Assembly (NCBI GenBank): GCA_002695185.1
Contig: NZOF01000007.1
Span: 28,213-92,212, forward strand
Direction: 5' to 3'
Length of the DNA stretch: 64,000 nt
From: Erythrobacter sp.
Lineage (GTDB): Bacteria > Pseudomonadota > Alphaproteobacteria > Sphingomonadales > Sphingomonadaceae
Of the stretch, positions 35,765-44,414 are shown piece after piece (position 1 is the first letter of the stretch; each line of letters starts with the position of its first letter). Position numbers and translations under genes: made by a program. The notes below the pieces were generated by a model, which saw only the letters and a list, made by a program, of their open reading frames with translations, searched no databases and was not told the origin of the DNA.

Positions 35765-36967
35765 TCAGACACGCTCCCCTGCCCTGCTCGCCCAGGTCCG
35801 TAGAACGTCCTGCTCGATGTCCCGGCACACCTCGTTCAGATGACGCATGCAACGGTTGTAAACTTCGTGCGATGTGACCGGCTTGTCGAGCTCGAAGACG
35901 GTCTTCATACGCGAGCTGGCGTTGTCAATCTCGGCGCTGGTGACCATCACCGACTGGGTCATCGAACCGCCGAATACCTGCCGCATCATCGATAGCACCT
36001 CCCGGTGCATCGACTTGCTCTCGTCGACCCGGCTGCCGACAAGCCTGATGAAGTTATAGGCCGGCCGCCCCCGCCCCGCGATCATCTCCAGCTGCTTCAT
36101 TGTGGTGCGCGTCATGTCGATGAACGAGACGGTCGAGGCGAAATCAACCAAGCTCGGCGGAACCGGGATGACCATGCAGTTAGCGGCCTGCAGCACGGCC
36201 ATCGACACCATGCCGAGTGCTGGCGGCGGGTCCATGATCACCACATCATAATCGTCGACCACCGTATCGATCGCTTCGGCGATCAAGTCGATGATCTCCA
36301 TGTTCTGATTTTTCGCCATATAGCCAGCGATCTCATATTCCAGATTGTAGAGCCGCAGGTTCGACGGGATCAGATCTAGATTGTGGAAGTGCGTCTTGCG
36401 GATGATCTTGCGCACCCCAAGCAACTCGGGATTATGGAAATGACCATAGAGCGTGTCTTCCTCGTCGAGATCAACGTCCGGACGATAGCCGAACATCATC
36501 GTCGAAGAAGCCTGGCTGTCGCAGTCGATGAAGAGAACGCGATAGCCGTTGATCGCAAAATGCTGGGCGAGGTGCAGCGCGATCGTAGACTTGCCGACGC
36601 CGCCTTTGAAATTGCAGACCGAGATGATCGCCGGCGTGTCGGTCGGTCCGCGCCAGGGGCGCGTTCCGAACACCTCGCGCATATGGTCGATCTCTTCGAG
36701 CGTATATTGAAGCCGATGGCCCGACCCAGTTCTTTCACGTGGCGGAAGACGACCGTCGCGCTCGGCCTCGCGAACCGCCGAGGCCGTCCGACCAGCAAGC
36801 GCGGCCGCCTTCGAGATCGGAAAGGTCGGTCCATGCTTGCGCCCGGTCTCCGGATCGACGGCGCTGTCGCGAATCCGCTTAAGGATGGTCAGCGCCTTGC
36901 GGTGAAGAACGTCGAGGCCGCCTTCGATCAGGTCGTCCGGCTGAGCGAGGGTAGGATCCGTAGCCAT
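35765..36967 (-). CDS. parA: plasmid partition ATPase ParA
   Basis: 400 residues. An N-terminal winged-helix-like part (ISKAAALAGRTASAVREAER) is followed by the deviant Walker A ISVCNFKGGVGKSTIALHLA near residue 118, LFIDCDSQASSTMMFGY, and the Walker B YDVVIMDPPPALGMVSMAVL. This is a type Ia ParA, whose N-terminal domain usually binds its own promoter. It diverges from repA across the origin. Confidence 0.95.
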   Translation of the reverse strand: MATDPTLAQPDDLIEGGLDVLHRKALTILKRIRDSAVDPETGRKHGPTFPISKAAALAGRTASAVREAERDGRLPPRERTGSGHRLQYTLEEIDHMREVFGTRPWRGPTDTPAIISVCNFKGGVGKSTIALHLAQHFAINGYRVLFIDCDSQASSTMMFGYRPDVDLDEEDTLYGHFHNPELLGVRKIIRKTHFHNLDLIPSNLRLYNLEYEIAGYMAKNQNMEIIDLIAEAIDTVVDDYDVVIMDPPPALGMVSMAVLQAANCMVIPVPPSLVDFASTVSFIDMTRTTMKQLEMIAGRGRPAYNFIRLVGSRVDESKSMHREVLSMMRQVFGGSMTQSVMVTSAEIDNASSRMKTVFELDKPVTSHEVYNRCMRHLNEVCRDIEQDVLRTWASRAGERV

Positions 36968-37053
36968 CTAAATCCGCTTCTGTGGGTTTGATACCCCACA
37001 ATAGCTGTGTTGGCAGTTTGGAGCAAGAAAATGGCCATCAGACTTACAAGATC

Positions 37054-37277
37054 ACCGATGATCTCCGAGCCCTTTGCGATTCGACTGATGACAGCCCCGT
37101 CGCTCGGCAGTCCCGACCGATGATCTCAGAGCCTTTGTGGTGTGTGCCGAGTCGACCCATCTAATTGGCGCAAAACATGCCGCTCTGTGGATAACCACCG
37201 ATGATCTCGGTACTTTCCGATGATGTCGGTGCGAACAAGCGATGATCTCGGTGCGACCCGACCGATGATCTCGGAGC
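37054..37277 (+). repeat. six iterons of the origin
   Basis: 17-bp repeats of consensus ACCGATGATCTCGGNGC at 37054, 37116, 37197, 37216, 37238 and 37261. The last four are regularly spaced by 19, 22 and 23 bases, about two helix turns, as expected for Rep-binding iterons. The copies at 37197 (GGTAC end) and 37216 (TCCGATGATGTC) are the most diverged. Confidence 0.88.
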
Positions 37278-37311
37278 GCATACCTATTACTAGAATCACC
37301 CTATAAAAAAC

Positions 37312-37325
37312 CGATTCGCGAATCG
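37312..37325. repeat. palindrome at the AT-rich origin edge
   Basis: Perfect 14-bp palindrome CGATTCGCGAATCG inside the AT-rich zone directly after the iterons. It could be a Rep-dimer operator for repA or part of the unwinding region. Confidence 0.6.
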
Positions 37326-37361
37326 TTTTGATTTTTCGGGTTTGAAGAAAGGTTGGGGCAG

Positions 37362-37435
37362 GGGAGGGGCAAAAAGGCACCGACATCATCGGTCGATTTG
37401 CAAGTTTGAACGGCAGTTTCCCCTCCCAAACTGCC
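37362..37435 (+). promoter_or_regulatory. repA leader: polypurine tract and perfect hairpin with complementary loop
   Basis: The hairpin at 37412-37435 has an 8-bp perfect stem (GGCAGTTT / AAACTGCC) and an 8-base loop CCCCTCCC. The loop is the exact reverse complement of GGGAGGGG at 37362-37369. In RNA this allows a loop-to-upstream pseudoknot or a trans interaction. It lies 80 bases before the repA start, where it could control Rep synthesis and copy number. Confidence 0.6.
37377..37393 (-). repeat. inverted iteron in the repA leader
   Basis: GCACCGACATCATCGGT, the iteron in reverse orientation with one change, between the AT-rich zone and repA. A likely Rep operator or pairing partner for the main array. 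Confidence 0.75.
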
Positions 37436-37515
37436 AACGGGGTTGATTTCGATCTCCAAACCTGTTGAGACATGTCCATCGAAACCCCCAACAGATTCGG
37501 GGGGAAGGGCAGACC

Positions 37516-38820
37516 ATGAATGGGGATCAGCATAAGCCGCTAGGGCACCAATACGCACTGGCCATGCTTACCGGCGGGGAGGACGGCGTCCGCAAGCTCG
37601 CCACCACCGCCGGCACCCAGCTCACCTTGGACGCATTCCTGCGCGTGCAGGACGAAGAACCAGTCCCCGCCTTCCTCCACTCCGCGCTCTGCGCGATGTC
37701 GCTGCCGACCAAGCGGCCCAAAGACGACACGCAGCCGATCGTTCGCGAAGACGGCAAATACGCTCTGGCCATCAATCCACGGCCCGTTCTCCAGAACGTC
37801 GATGGCAAATCGATCATGCGGAGCCTGGGCGTGCCCTATGGCGCCTATCCGCGCGTTGCCCTGATCTACCTTCTTTCACAGGCCGTGATGAAGCAGTCGC
37901 GGGACGTTTATCTCGGTCGCAACTTCACCGAGTGGATGCGGCGCCTGGGCTATCAGACGGTCTCCTACGGCCCCCGCGGCACGGCCAATCTCATGCGTGA
38001 GCAGGTCGATCGCCTCCTCGCCTGCGAGTGGCAAATCCGCTGGGATGGCACCGATACGGAGGATAACGCGTTCGCCGTCCGGGACGTCAAAATCTCGAAC
38101 GAATATGCCGGCTCGCTCGACAAGAACGGCTCGTTTGCGCGTGAAATCCGGATGTCGGAAGCGTTCTACACGCACCTCATTGAGCATGCCGTGCCACTCA
38201 ACGAGGTCGCCATCCGGGAACTCAAAGGCACCCCAACAGCGCTCGATCTTTACACCTATCTCGCCTACCGGCTTCCCAGAATCGGATCGGACAAGGGGCA
38301 GGTCATCTCTTGGGATCAGCTGGCAAAGCACCTGGGCAACGAGGCTGACAGCAAACGCTTCCGCCAGACCGTGCGCGAGACCATGCAGATCGTCTCGGCG
38401 GTTTATCCGAACGCCAATGTCGACCTTTCCGGCCGTAAGGTCGTGCTGCATCCGTCACCTGCGCCGCTCGAGCGCAAACTGGTCGGTCCGCACCTGCGAC
38501 TCGTCGGCGGCGACGCTGCAAAAACGGCACCGAGATCATCGGTCAGACCGCGTCGTGAGGTGGCTGTCTCGCCGGTCAAAGAGGCGGAACCGACATACGC
38601 CTTCCCGGCAGGTTCACTTTCCTACGGCACCCGCGAAGCGGTCTTCCGCCAGATTGCGCTCACGAAGGGTCATCCCTGGTCGGTCGATGACATGGCGGCT
38701 GCATTCCGGAAAGGGTGCCCTGACTTCAGCCGTCCGCGAACGGATGCCGAGTGGCTGCGTGTCTGGGAGCGGTTCGTTGTCGCCTATGCCGAACGCAGGG
38801 CGAATCGGAGTGACGACTGA
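37516..38820 (+). CDS. repA: plasmid replication initiator RepA
   Basis: 434 residues from the ATG at 37516 (GGGGGGAAGGG upstream). The region RSLGVPYGAYPRVALIYLLS, LGRNFTEWMRRLG and LMREQVDRLLACEW, with LDLYTYLAYRLPRI, matches the RepA family of broad alphaproteobacterial plasmids (plasmid-encoded RepA). A flexible basic segment and a C-terminal helical domain follow (SYGTREAVFRQIALTKGHPW). It binds the flanking iterons to start replication. One iteron is embedded in its own coding sequence. Confidence 0.9.
   Translation: MNGDQHKPLGHQYALAMLTGGEDGVRKLATTAGTQLTLDAFLRVQDEEPVPAFLHSALCAMSLPTKRPKDDTQPIVREDGKYALAINPRPVLQNVDGKSIMRSLGVPYGAYPRVALIYLLSQAVMKQSRDVYLGRNFTEWMRRLGYQTVSYGPRGTANLMREQVDRLLACEWQIRWDGTDTEDNAFAVRDVKISNEYAGSLDKNGSFAREIRMSEAFYTHLIEHAVPLNEVAIRELKGTPTALDLYTYLAYRLPRIGSDKGQVISWDQLAKHLGNEADSKRFRQTVRETMQIVSAVYPNANVDLSGRKVVLHPSPAPLERKLVGPHLRLVGGDAAKTAPRSSVRPRREVAVSPVKEAEPTYAFPAGSLSYGTREAVFRQIALTKGHPWSVDDMAAAFRKGCPDFSRPRTDAEWLRVWERFVVAYAERRANRSDD
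38527..38543 (-). repeat. iteron inside the repA coding sequence
   Basis: GCACCGAGATCATCGGT, an exact reverse-orientation copy of the 17-bp iteron, in the linker-coding part of repA. It may allow Rep-mediated pairing with the origin. Confidence 0.75.
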
Positions 38821-38836
38821 CCGATGATCTCCGAGC
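38820..38836 (+). repeat. iteron at the repA stop codon
   Basis: ACCGATGATCTCCGAGC begins on the last base of the repA stop codon; it is identical to the iteron at 37054. Confidence 0.8.
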
Positions 38837-38892
38837 CGTTCGCGTAGTGCGAGCGCAGGGCGAGTCTGTCTAAGAGGATCCGACCGAAGGAT

Positions 38893-38934
38893 GAGAGGGA
38901 AGGGGGGCCGGGCTTGTAAGCAGGAGGTGCAGCC
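38893..38934 (+). promoter_or_regulatory. polypurine leader (a) of the Toprim gene
   Basis: GAGAGGGAAGGGGGG at 38893-38907, preceded by AT, then CCGGGCTTGTAAGCAGGAGG and the start codon. The hairpin is weak (GGCT/AGCC) here. Same family as leaders at 39802, 44415, 50602, 56451, 59872 and 63545. Confidence 0.55.
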
Positions 38935-39789
38935 ATGCCGCTTACAGCCCAGAGACCAACGCAGGAACTCGTCGACATCGTCGGGGCGCTCGGCGGCATA
39001 TGGAGCGGCTATGTCGCGATGTGCAGATGCCCAGCCCACAGCGACAGCGATCCAAGCTTATCGATCCGCCAAGGTGATCGCGGGATCCTCGTCACGTGCT
39101 TTGCCGGATGCTCGCGAGAGGACGTCCTGAGGGAACTCCGCCGAGTCCGACCAGGTCGCCATTATTCGGCGCCCGACGCAACCGGTCCGCAGCGCCCGGC
39201 CAATGTCGAGCGGCTCTGGGAGCAGGCTGTCGATGTTCGAGGCACCCTGGCGGAGCGCTATCTCGCTCGCCGCAACCTCCTTCCGCCGCCACGCGAGGTG
39301 CGCTTTCATCCGCGGTGCCCGTACATGCCGAAGCCGAAGACGGTATTCGAGCCGGCCCTGCTGATAGCCGTGCGCGAGACCCGTCGACTGGTCGCCATTC
39401 AGCGGATTTTTCTCAACCCAGCGACCGCCGACTATACGCGCAAGGTAATGCTCGGCACGCCTGGGAACGGCTCCTGGCGGGGCGGGGAGAGGGGCACCAT
39501 CCTTGCGATTGCCGAGGGCTTCGAAACCGCTGATGCGTTCGCTCGCCTCAACGCCATCCCCTGCTGGGCTTCTCTCGGCGCACGGCGTCTCGATCAACTG
39601 ATCATCCCGTCAGCAATCGATACGCTGCTCATCGCCCAGGACAATGACGCCGAAGGCCGACGCGCCGCCGACAAGGCCGAGAACCATTACCGACGGCCGG
39701 GTCTGACCATCCGCCGGGCACCACCCCGGGCAAAGTTCAAAGATTGGGCGAAAGTCCTCGACGCGGTCGTCCAGGGCATCAGCGTCTAG
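38935..39789 (+). CDS. zinc-finger/Toprim primase-like protein
   Basis: 284 residues. Near the start is a CHC2-type zinc-binding region (CRCPAHSDSDPSLSIRQGDR, then CFAGCSREDVL). The C-terminal half is a Toprim domain with IAEGFETADAFARL and the acidic LLIAQDNDAEGRRAADKAEN. This two-part build is that of plasmid/phage primase-like proteins (DUF7146-type). It may prime plasmid replication after transfer. It precedes the large methyltransferase-helicase gene and each has its own leader. Confidence 0.88.
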   Translation: MPLTAQRPTQELVDIVGALGGIWSGYVAMCRCPAHSDSDPSLSIRQGDRGILVTCFAGCSREDVLRELRRVRPGRHYSAPDATGPQRPANVERLWEQAVDVRGTLAERYLARRNLLPPPREVRFHPRCPYMPKPKTVFEPALLIAVRETRRLVAIQRIFLNPATADYTRKVMLGTPGNGSWRGGERGTILAIAEGFETADAFARLNAIPCWASLGARRLDQLIIPSAIDTLLIAQDNDAEGRRAADKAENHYRRPGLTIRRAPPRAKFKDWAKVLDAVVQGISV

Positions 39790-39801
39790 GCGCTCCGGGG
39801 T

Positions 39802-39866
39802 GGAAGAGGGGAGGGGGATCGAGAGCGTGATGCTGCTGAAGGTGCAGCCACGCAGGAGATCCCAAA
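39802..39866 (+). promoter_or_regulatory. polypurine-hairpin leader (b) of the methyltransferase-helicase gene
   Basis: GGAAGAGGGGAGGGGG at 39802-39817, then a strong hairpin 39816-39862. Its outer stem is GGATC/GATCC and its inner stems are GCGTG/CACGC and GCTGC/GCAGC, around a seven-base loop. The ribosome site AGGAG lies in the internal loop, so translation could depend on folding. Confidence 0.6.
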
Positions 39867-42800
39867 ATGACCGACCTCTTCCACGCGGCCGATCGCGCCG
39901 ACCATCATGCCGCGCGTCTGCTCCTTCCGCACCTCGCAGCGGACGGCGCTATCAGCCGCCGCCTGATCAATGATATCATGGTCACCGCTTTCGGCGGGTT
40001 CGATGCCGACGGCCGCTGGACTCAGCGCACGAGCTTCGAGGTTCTCGAACATGCGCTCGCCCTACACCTTCGCTCAAACGGCCAGGGCTTGAATTCCTTT
40101 GCTCAAGTCAGCGCCTTGGTCGCACTTTCGGAGCGGCTCCCGACACAGACGGTGCGCAGCGAGGAGCAACTCGACTGGCAGCAATTTTCAACGCCAGTCG
40201 ACATCGCCGCCGTCGCGGTCCTGCTTGCGGACGTCCAGCCCGATGACGTCATCCTAGAGCCGAGCGCCGGCAACGGACTGCTTGTCGCTCAAATCGGGCC
40301 GCACAAAGCCCTCCACCTCAACGAGCTCGATCCCCTCCGCCGCGGGCGGCTGCACCACGTCTTCCCGGAGGCTACGATCTCCGGCGAGGACGGCGCAACG
40401 ATCAACTCGACCTTGGCTGCTGCTGAGCGACCCTCGCTCATCCTCATGAACCCGCCGTTCTCGCGCTCCCTCGGGCGCGGCGCCGACGACTATGCTGCGG
40501 TCCGCCATCTACAGGCTGCGCTTCGCCGGCTGCAGGCGGGGGGACGTCTGGTTGCGATCATGCCTGATTGGTTCGGGCCCAGCGCCAGGATGCGCGACCA
40601 GTACGAAACGGTGCTGCGCAATGTCACCGTCCAGACCTCGGTGCGGCTCGAAAAGTGCTATTTGAAGCATGGGACGTCGATCGCCATCCGACTGTTCGTG
40701 ATCGACAAGGTCCCCGGCAAGGCACCGCCGTCCGTGATCCAGCGCTCCTCCGTGACCGAGCTTCTCGATGCGCTACGCGTTCCCGAAAGATCGAGGGCCC
40801 GTCGAGACGAGCCCGTGCCGACGCCAAAGCGGTCGGGCGGCATCTCGCTTTTTCGCGCGGTCAAGAGCAGCCGCCCAGAACCGCGCACCTTTCACGCGCC
40901 CGTTCGTAACGATGTGCTCCCCGTCGAATATGAGAAGCTCGCGACACCCGCACCGCTCCTCGAGCAGACCGGCGTCTATCTTCCCTACCGGCCAAGCCGG
41001 ATCAGCTTCGCCACCGCCGGCGAGCATCCGACCGCGCTGGTCGAATCCGTGGCGATGGGATCAATCCCGGCGCCGGTCCCCGACTACGTCCCCTCGCTCC
41101 CCGAGCGCACCGTGGCCGAGCGCCTGCTTTCCGCCTCACAGCTCGAAACGGTCGTCTATGCGGGACATGCCTGGGCGCAGACGATCCCCGGCCGCTTCAA
41201 GCCGAACAAGGAAGGCGTCGGCTTGACCCTTGCCGAGGACGGCGAAGCCTATCGCAAGGGCTTCTTCCTCGGGGACGGGACGGGTGCAGGCAAGGGACGC
41301 CAGATTGCCGCCTGCATCCTCGACAACTGGCTCCAGGGCCGCCGTCGTAACATATGGGTCACCAAGAATGCGCCGTTGCTCGAAGATGCGCGTCGGGATT
41401 GGACTGCGCTTGGCGGCCTCAGCGGCGACATCCAGCCGATCTCCAACTGGAAGATCGACGAGCCGATCGGGCTTGAGCAAGGAGTTCTTCTCGTCACCTA
41501 CCCGACGCTCCGCTCGATGCGCGGCGATCACAGCCGGCTGAAGCAGATCGTCGATTGGGCGGGGGCCGACTTCCAAGGCGTGCTGGCGTTCGATGAAGCC
41601 CATGAAATGGGCGGGGTCGCGGGCGGGGAGGGCGCCCTTGGCGCCAAGGAAGGATCGCAGCAGGGTATCTGCGGCGTGCTCCTCCAGAACCAGCTTCCCG
41701 GTGCGCGCGTGCTCTATGCCTCGGCGACCGGTGCGTCCGACGTCAACAATCTCGCATATGCGGTGCGCCTCGGTCTCTGGGGACCGGAAACCGCCTTTGC
41801 CGATCGCGAGCAATTCATCAGCGGCATCCGCAAGGGCGGCATCGCGGCGATGGAGCTAGTTGCTCGTGATCTCAAGGCGACCGGACTCTACATGGCGCGA
41901 GCGTTGAGTTTCGCGGGCGTCGAGTACGAGATTCTGCGGCACGAGCTGACCCCGGCCCAGATCGAAATCTATGACACATATGCCGACGCTTGGTCGATCA
42001 TTCACCAGAACATGGAGCGGGCTCTTGAACTCACCGGCGTCGTCGACGGGCTGGAGAACGCCACGCTGAACAGTGGCGCCAAGGCGTCAGCCCGCTCGCG
42101 CTTCGAATCGACCAAGCAGCGCTTCTTTGGCCAAGTCCTGCTGTCCATGAAGCTTCCAACCGTGATCGCGGCGGTTCGGCAGCATCTCGCGAACGGCCAG
42201 TCCGTCGTGTTGCAGCTTGTGACGACAGCAGAGTCGATCCTGGATCGCCGTCTCGACGCGCTGAGCCCCGACGAGCGCGCTGAGCTCGAGATCGATCTGT
42301 CGCCACGCGAATATGTGATCGACTATCTCGAGCGCGCTTTTCCGACCCGGCAGATGCGTGTCTTCACTGATGATACCGGCACGCAGCGTTCCGTGCCCAT
42401 GGAAGACGAAGCTGGGAATCCCGTGTACAACCCGGAGGCCGAAGCCGCACGTTCACGGCTCATAGAAGACCTGTGCGCTCTGCCCCCAATCACCTCCGCC
42501 CTCGACGGTCTGCTCGAACAGTTCGGCCATGACACCGTCGCCGAGGTCACGGGGCGAACCAAGCGGCTCGTCTCGACGGCCGACGGCCGCCAGAAGCTCG
42601 AGACCCGTTCTACCCGGACGAGCCAGGCTGAAGCGGCCGCGTTCATGCAGGGCCGCAAGCGGATCCTCATCTTCTCCGATGCCGGCGGGACGGGTCGGTC
42701 ATACCATGCCTCGCGCGATGTGCCGAACCAGGAGCAGAGAGTTCACCTGTTGCTGGAGCCCGGCTGGCGCGCCGACCGAGCCATCCAGGGCCTGGGTCGC

Positions 42801-44090
42801 ACGCACCGCACGCATCAGGCGAGCACGCCGCTGTTCCGGCCCGTCACAACCGACTGCAAAGGCGAGCTACGCTTCACGAGCACGATCGCGCGCCGCCTCG
42901 ACAGCCTGGGCGCTCTCACCCGCGGCCAGCGCCAGACCGGCGGGCAAAATCTCTTTGATCCCGCCGACAATCTGGAGAGCGAATATGCCTGCGCGGCGCT
43001 CGTCACCTGGTTTCATCTGCTCGTCGGCGGCAAGCTGACCAGCGTGTCGCATGGCGAGTTCGAACGCCGAACCGGGCTAGAGCTCTGCGACAAGGACGGA
43101 GTCATGAAGGACGAGCTTCCGCCCATCCAGCGCTGGCTCAACCGGATCCTGGCGCTCCCGATCGCCCTTCAGAACAAGATATTCGATGAGTTTCTTTCCT
43201 TGGTCGAAACCCGTGTCTCGGCCGCGCGCGACGCCGGTCGTCTCGACGTCGGAGTCGAGACAATCCTCGTCGATACAGCGACGCTGGTGGATGACACGCT
43301 GTTGCGGACCGATCCGGTCAGTGGGGCGACATCACACCTGCTCACGATCGAGATCGCTCATCGCAGGACGCCGGTCGCGCTGGACCGCATTCTCCATATC
43401 GCGGACAGCGATGCCACCGCCGAGTTCCTGATCAACGGGAAGTCCGGCATGGTCGCATTGCAGACTCGTGCCCGCGCCCTCATGGAGGAGAAAGAGGGAA
43501 CGCCCATCCCGCGCTTCGAGCTCATGCGGCCGACACGGCGTGAATACATGCGGGAGCAGGAGCTGTTCGAGAGCGCCTGGACGACGATCGACCGCGACGC
43601 CTTTTGTCGAAAGTGGCTCGAAGAGGCAGAAGTAGCAGCGAACAAGGTCGACACCGAGACCATTCGGCTCGCGACCGGCTTGTTGCTCCCGATCTGGTCC
43701 GCGCTGCCGAGCGATCATCTCGTGGTCAACCGGATCGCGGACAAGGCGGGCAACAGCTGGCTCGGACGGCTCGTCTTCGACGAGCATGTCGTGCAACTCT
43801 TCACGAGGCTCAGCATCGACCGTGCCGAGAACATGCCACCCACGGATATCGTCAAGTCCGCCTCGTCGGGACGCAGCGTTGATCTGACCCGGCCGTTCCC
43901 GATGACGATCAAACGCTCCCTGGTGAACGGCTCCCAGCGGATCGAACTGGTCGGCGCACCATCGCAGCAACTTGCATGGCTCAAGTCCCTGGGTTGTTTC
44001 ACCGAGGTTATCCAGTACCGAACCCGCGTCTTCCTGCCCATGGCAACGGCCGGCGACACGCTCGATCGCATACTGCGCGCCGCTGCCTGA
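39867..44090 (+). CDS. bifunctional methyltransferase / Strawberry-notch-type helicase
   Basis: 1407 residues. The N-terminal quarter is a class I adenine-type methyltransferase: SAM motif ILEPSAGNGLLVAQI near 129 and catalytic LILMNPPFSRSLGRG near 194. Then comes a superfamily-2 helicase of the Strawberry-notch type: Walker A FFLGDGTGAGKGRQIAACI (about 468), DEAH box LAFDEAHEMGG (575), ASATGASD (617) and motif VI IQGLGRTHRTHQ (about 975). The C-terminal third is unassigned. Such proteins are common on alphaproteobacterial plasmids and may modify or remodel incoming plasmid DNA. CAGGAG precedes the ATG. Confidence 0.92.
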   Translation: MTDLFHAADRADHHAARLLLPHLAADGAISRRLINDIMVTAFGGFDADGRWTQRTSFEVLEHALALHLRSNGQGLNSFAQVSALVALSERLPTQTVRSEEQLDWQQFSTPVDIAAVAVLLADVQPDDVILEPSAGNGLLVAQIGPHKALHLNELDPLRRGRLHHVFPEATISGEDGATINSTLAAAERPSLILMNPPFSRSLGRGADDYAAVRHLQAALRRLQAGGRLVAIMPDWFGPSARMRDQYETVLRNVTVQTSVRLEKCYLKHGTSIAIRLFVIDKVPGKAPPSVIQRSSVTELLDALRVPERSRARRDEPVPTPKRSGGISLFRAVKSSRPEPRTFHAPVRNDVLPVEYEKLATPAPLLEQTGVYLPYRPSRISFATAGEHPTALVESVAMGSIPAPVPDYVPSLPERTVAERLLSASQLETVVYAGHAWAQTIPGRFKPNKEGVGLTLAEDGEAYRKGFFLGDGTGAGKGRQIAACILDNWLQGRRRNIWVTKNAPLLEDARRDWTALGGLSGDIQPISNWKIDEPIGLEQGVLLVTYPTLRSMRGDHSRLKQIVDWAGADFQGVLAFDEAHEMGGVAGGEGALGAKEGSQQGICGVLLQNQLPGARVLYASATGASDVNNLAYAVRLGLWGPETAFADREQFISGIRKGGIAAMELVARDLKATGLYMARALSFAGVEYEILRHELTPAQIEIYDTYADAWSIIHQNMERALELTGVVDGLENATLNSGAKASARSRFESTKQRFFGQVLLSMKLPTVIAAVRQHLANGQSVVLQLVTTAESILDRRLDALSPDERAELEIDLSPREYVIDYLERAFPTRQMRVFTDDTGTQRSVPMEDEAGNPVYNPEAEAARSRLIEDLCALPPITSALDGLLEQFGHDTVAEVTGRTKRLVSTADGRQKLETRSTRTSQAEAAAFMQGRKRILIFSDAGGTGRSYHASRDVPNQEQRVHLLLEPGWRADRAIQGLGRTHRTHQASTPLFRPVTTDCKGELRFTSTIARRLDSLGALTRGQRQTGGQNLFDPADNLESEYACAALVTWFHLLVGGKLTSVSHGEFERRTGLELCDKDGVMKDELPPIQRWLNRILALPIALQNKIFDEFLSLVETRVSAARDAGRLDVGVETILVDTATLVDDTLLRTDPVSGATSHLLTIEIAHRRTPVALDRILHIADSDATAEFLINGKSGMVALQTRARALMEEKEGTPIPRFELMRPTRREYMREQELFESAWTTIDRDAFCRKWLEEAEVAANKVDTETIRLATGLLLPIWSALPSDHLVVNRIADKAGNSWLGRLVFDEHVVQLFTRLSIDRAENMPPTDIVKSASSGRSVDLTRPFPMTIKRSLVNGSQRIELVGAPSQQLAWLKSLGCFTEVIQYRTRVFLPMATAGDTLDRILRAAA

Positions 44091-44202
44091 GGCGGCCATC
44101 GCACATGCTGAATAAGCCAACCCGAATATTCGCAGAATTGAAAATTCGCGTTGCGCGCCCACGATCTTAGCGATCGTTCAACAACGGAAAAGAGGTGGTC
44201 AG

Positions 44203-44337
44203 ATGTCTCATTGTCACATGCCGCGTGCGGCGGTTCTCATGAGCAAGACCTCCGCCTCGGGGGTCCGGCTCGGCTGAGCTGCCCGTTCAGGCAGGACAAT
44301 GGAAGGGTCGTCCGAAAGGGCGGCCCTTCGTTTTTGT
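44203..44337 (+). ncRNA. candidate small RNA with three hairpins and an intrinsic terminator
   Basis: In the 390-base gap 44091-44480 three hairpins follow each other. The first, 44241-44271, has stems GAGC/GCTC and GACC/GGTC; the second, 44279-44294, is CTGCC-CGTTCA-GGCAG. The third is an 11-bp terminator stem 44303-44328 with GAAA loop, followed by CGTTTTTG. A TTGAAA -35-like box is at 44138. A 24-codon frame (44203-44277) with AGAGGTGG upstream overlaps the first hairpin, so a leader-peptide attenuator is an alternative. Confidence 0.5.
44303..44335 (+). terminator. intrinsic terminator
   Basis: AAGGGTCGTCC-GAAA-GGGCGGCCCTT forms an 11-bp stem (two G-U pairs) directly followed by CGTTTTT. 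It ends either the candidate small RNA or read-through from the helicase gene. Confidence 0.75.
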
Positions 44338-44414
44338 GCGCACGTCTCGAAGCATGAGGCGACCGAGAGCGAGCACGCGGGGGCGGACGTCCACCCTCCG
44401 GAGCGCTCTCAGCC

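Larger units (their letters stand above)
36968..37515. other. replication origin region between parA and repA
   Basis: 548 bases with iterons, an AT-rich stretch (37278-37330), a 14-bp palindrome and a leader hairpin before repA, all listed separately. No protein gene is convincing here. The arrangement (divergent parA, iterons, AT-rich zone, repA) is that of an iteron-controlled plasmid oriV. Confidence 0.8.

Noticed and set aside
37054..37277. Iterons considered as a CRISPR array
   Set aside because: Repeats are 17 bp with 2-6 base gaps in the regular part, lie next to repA, and occur in both orientations; they are replication iterons. No CRISPR array or cas gene was seen in the window.
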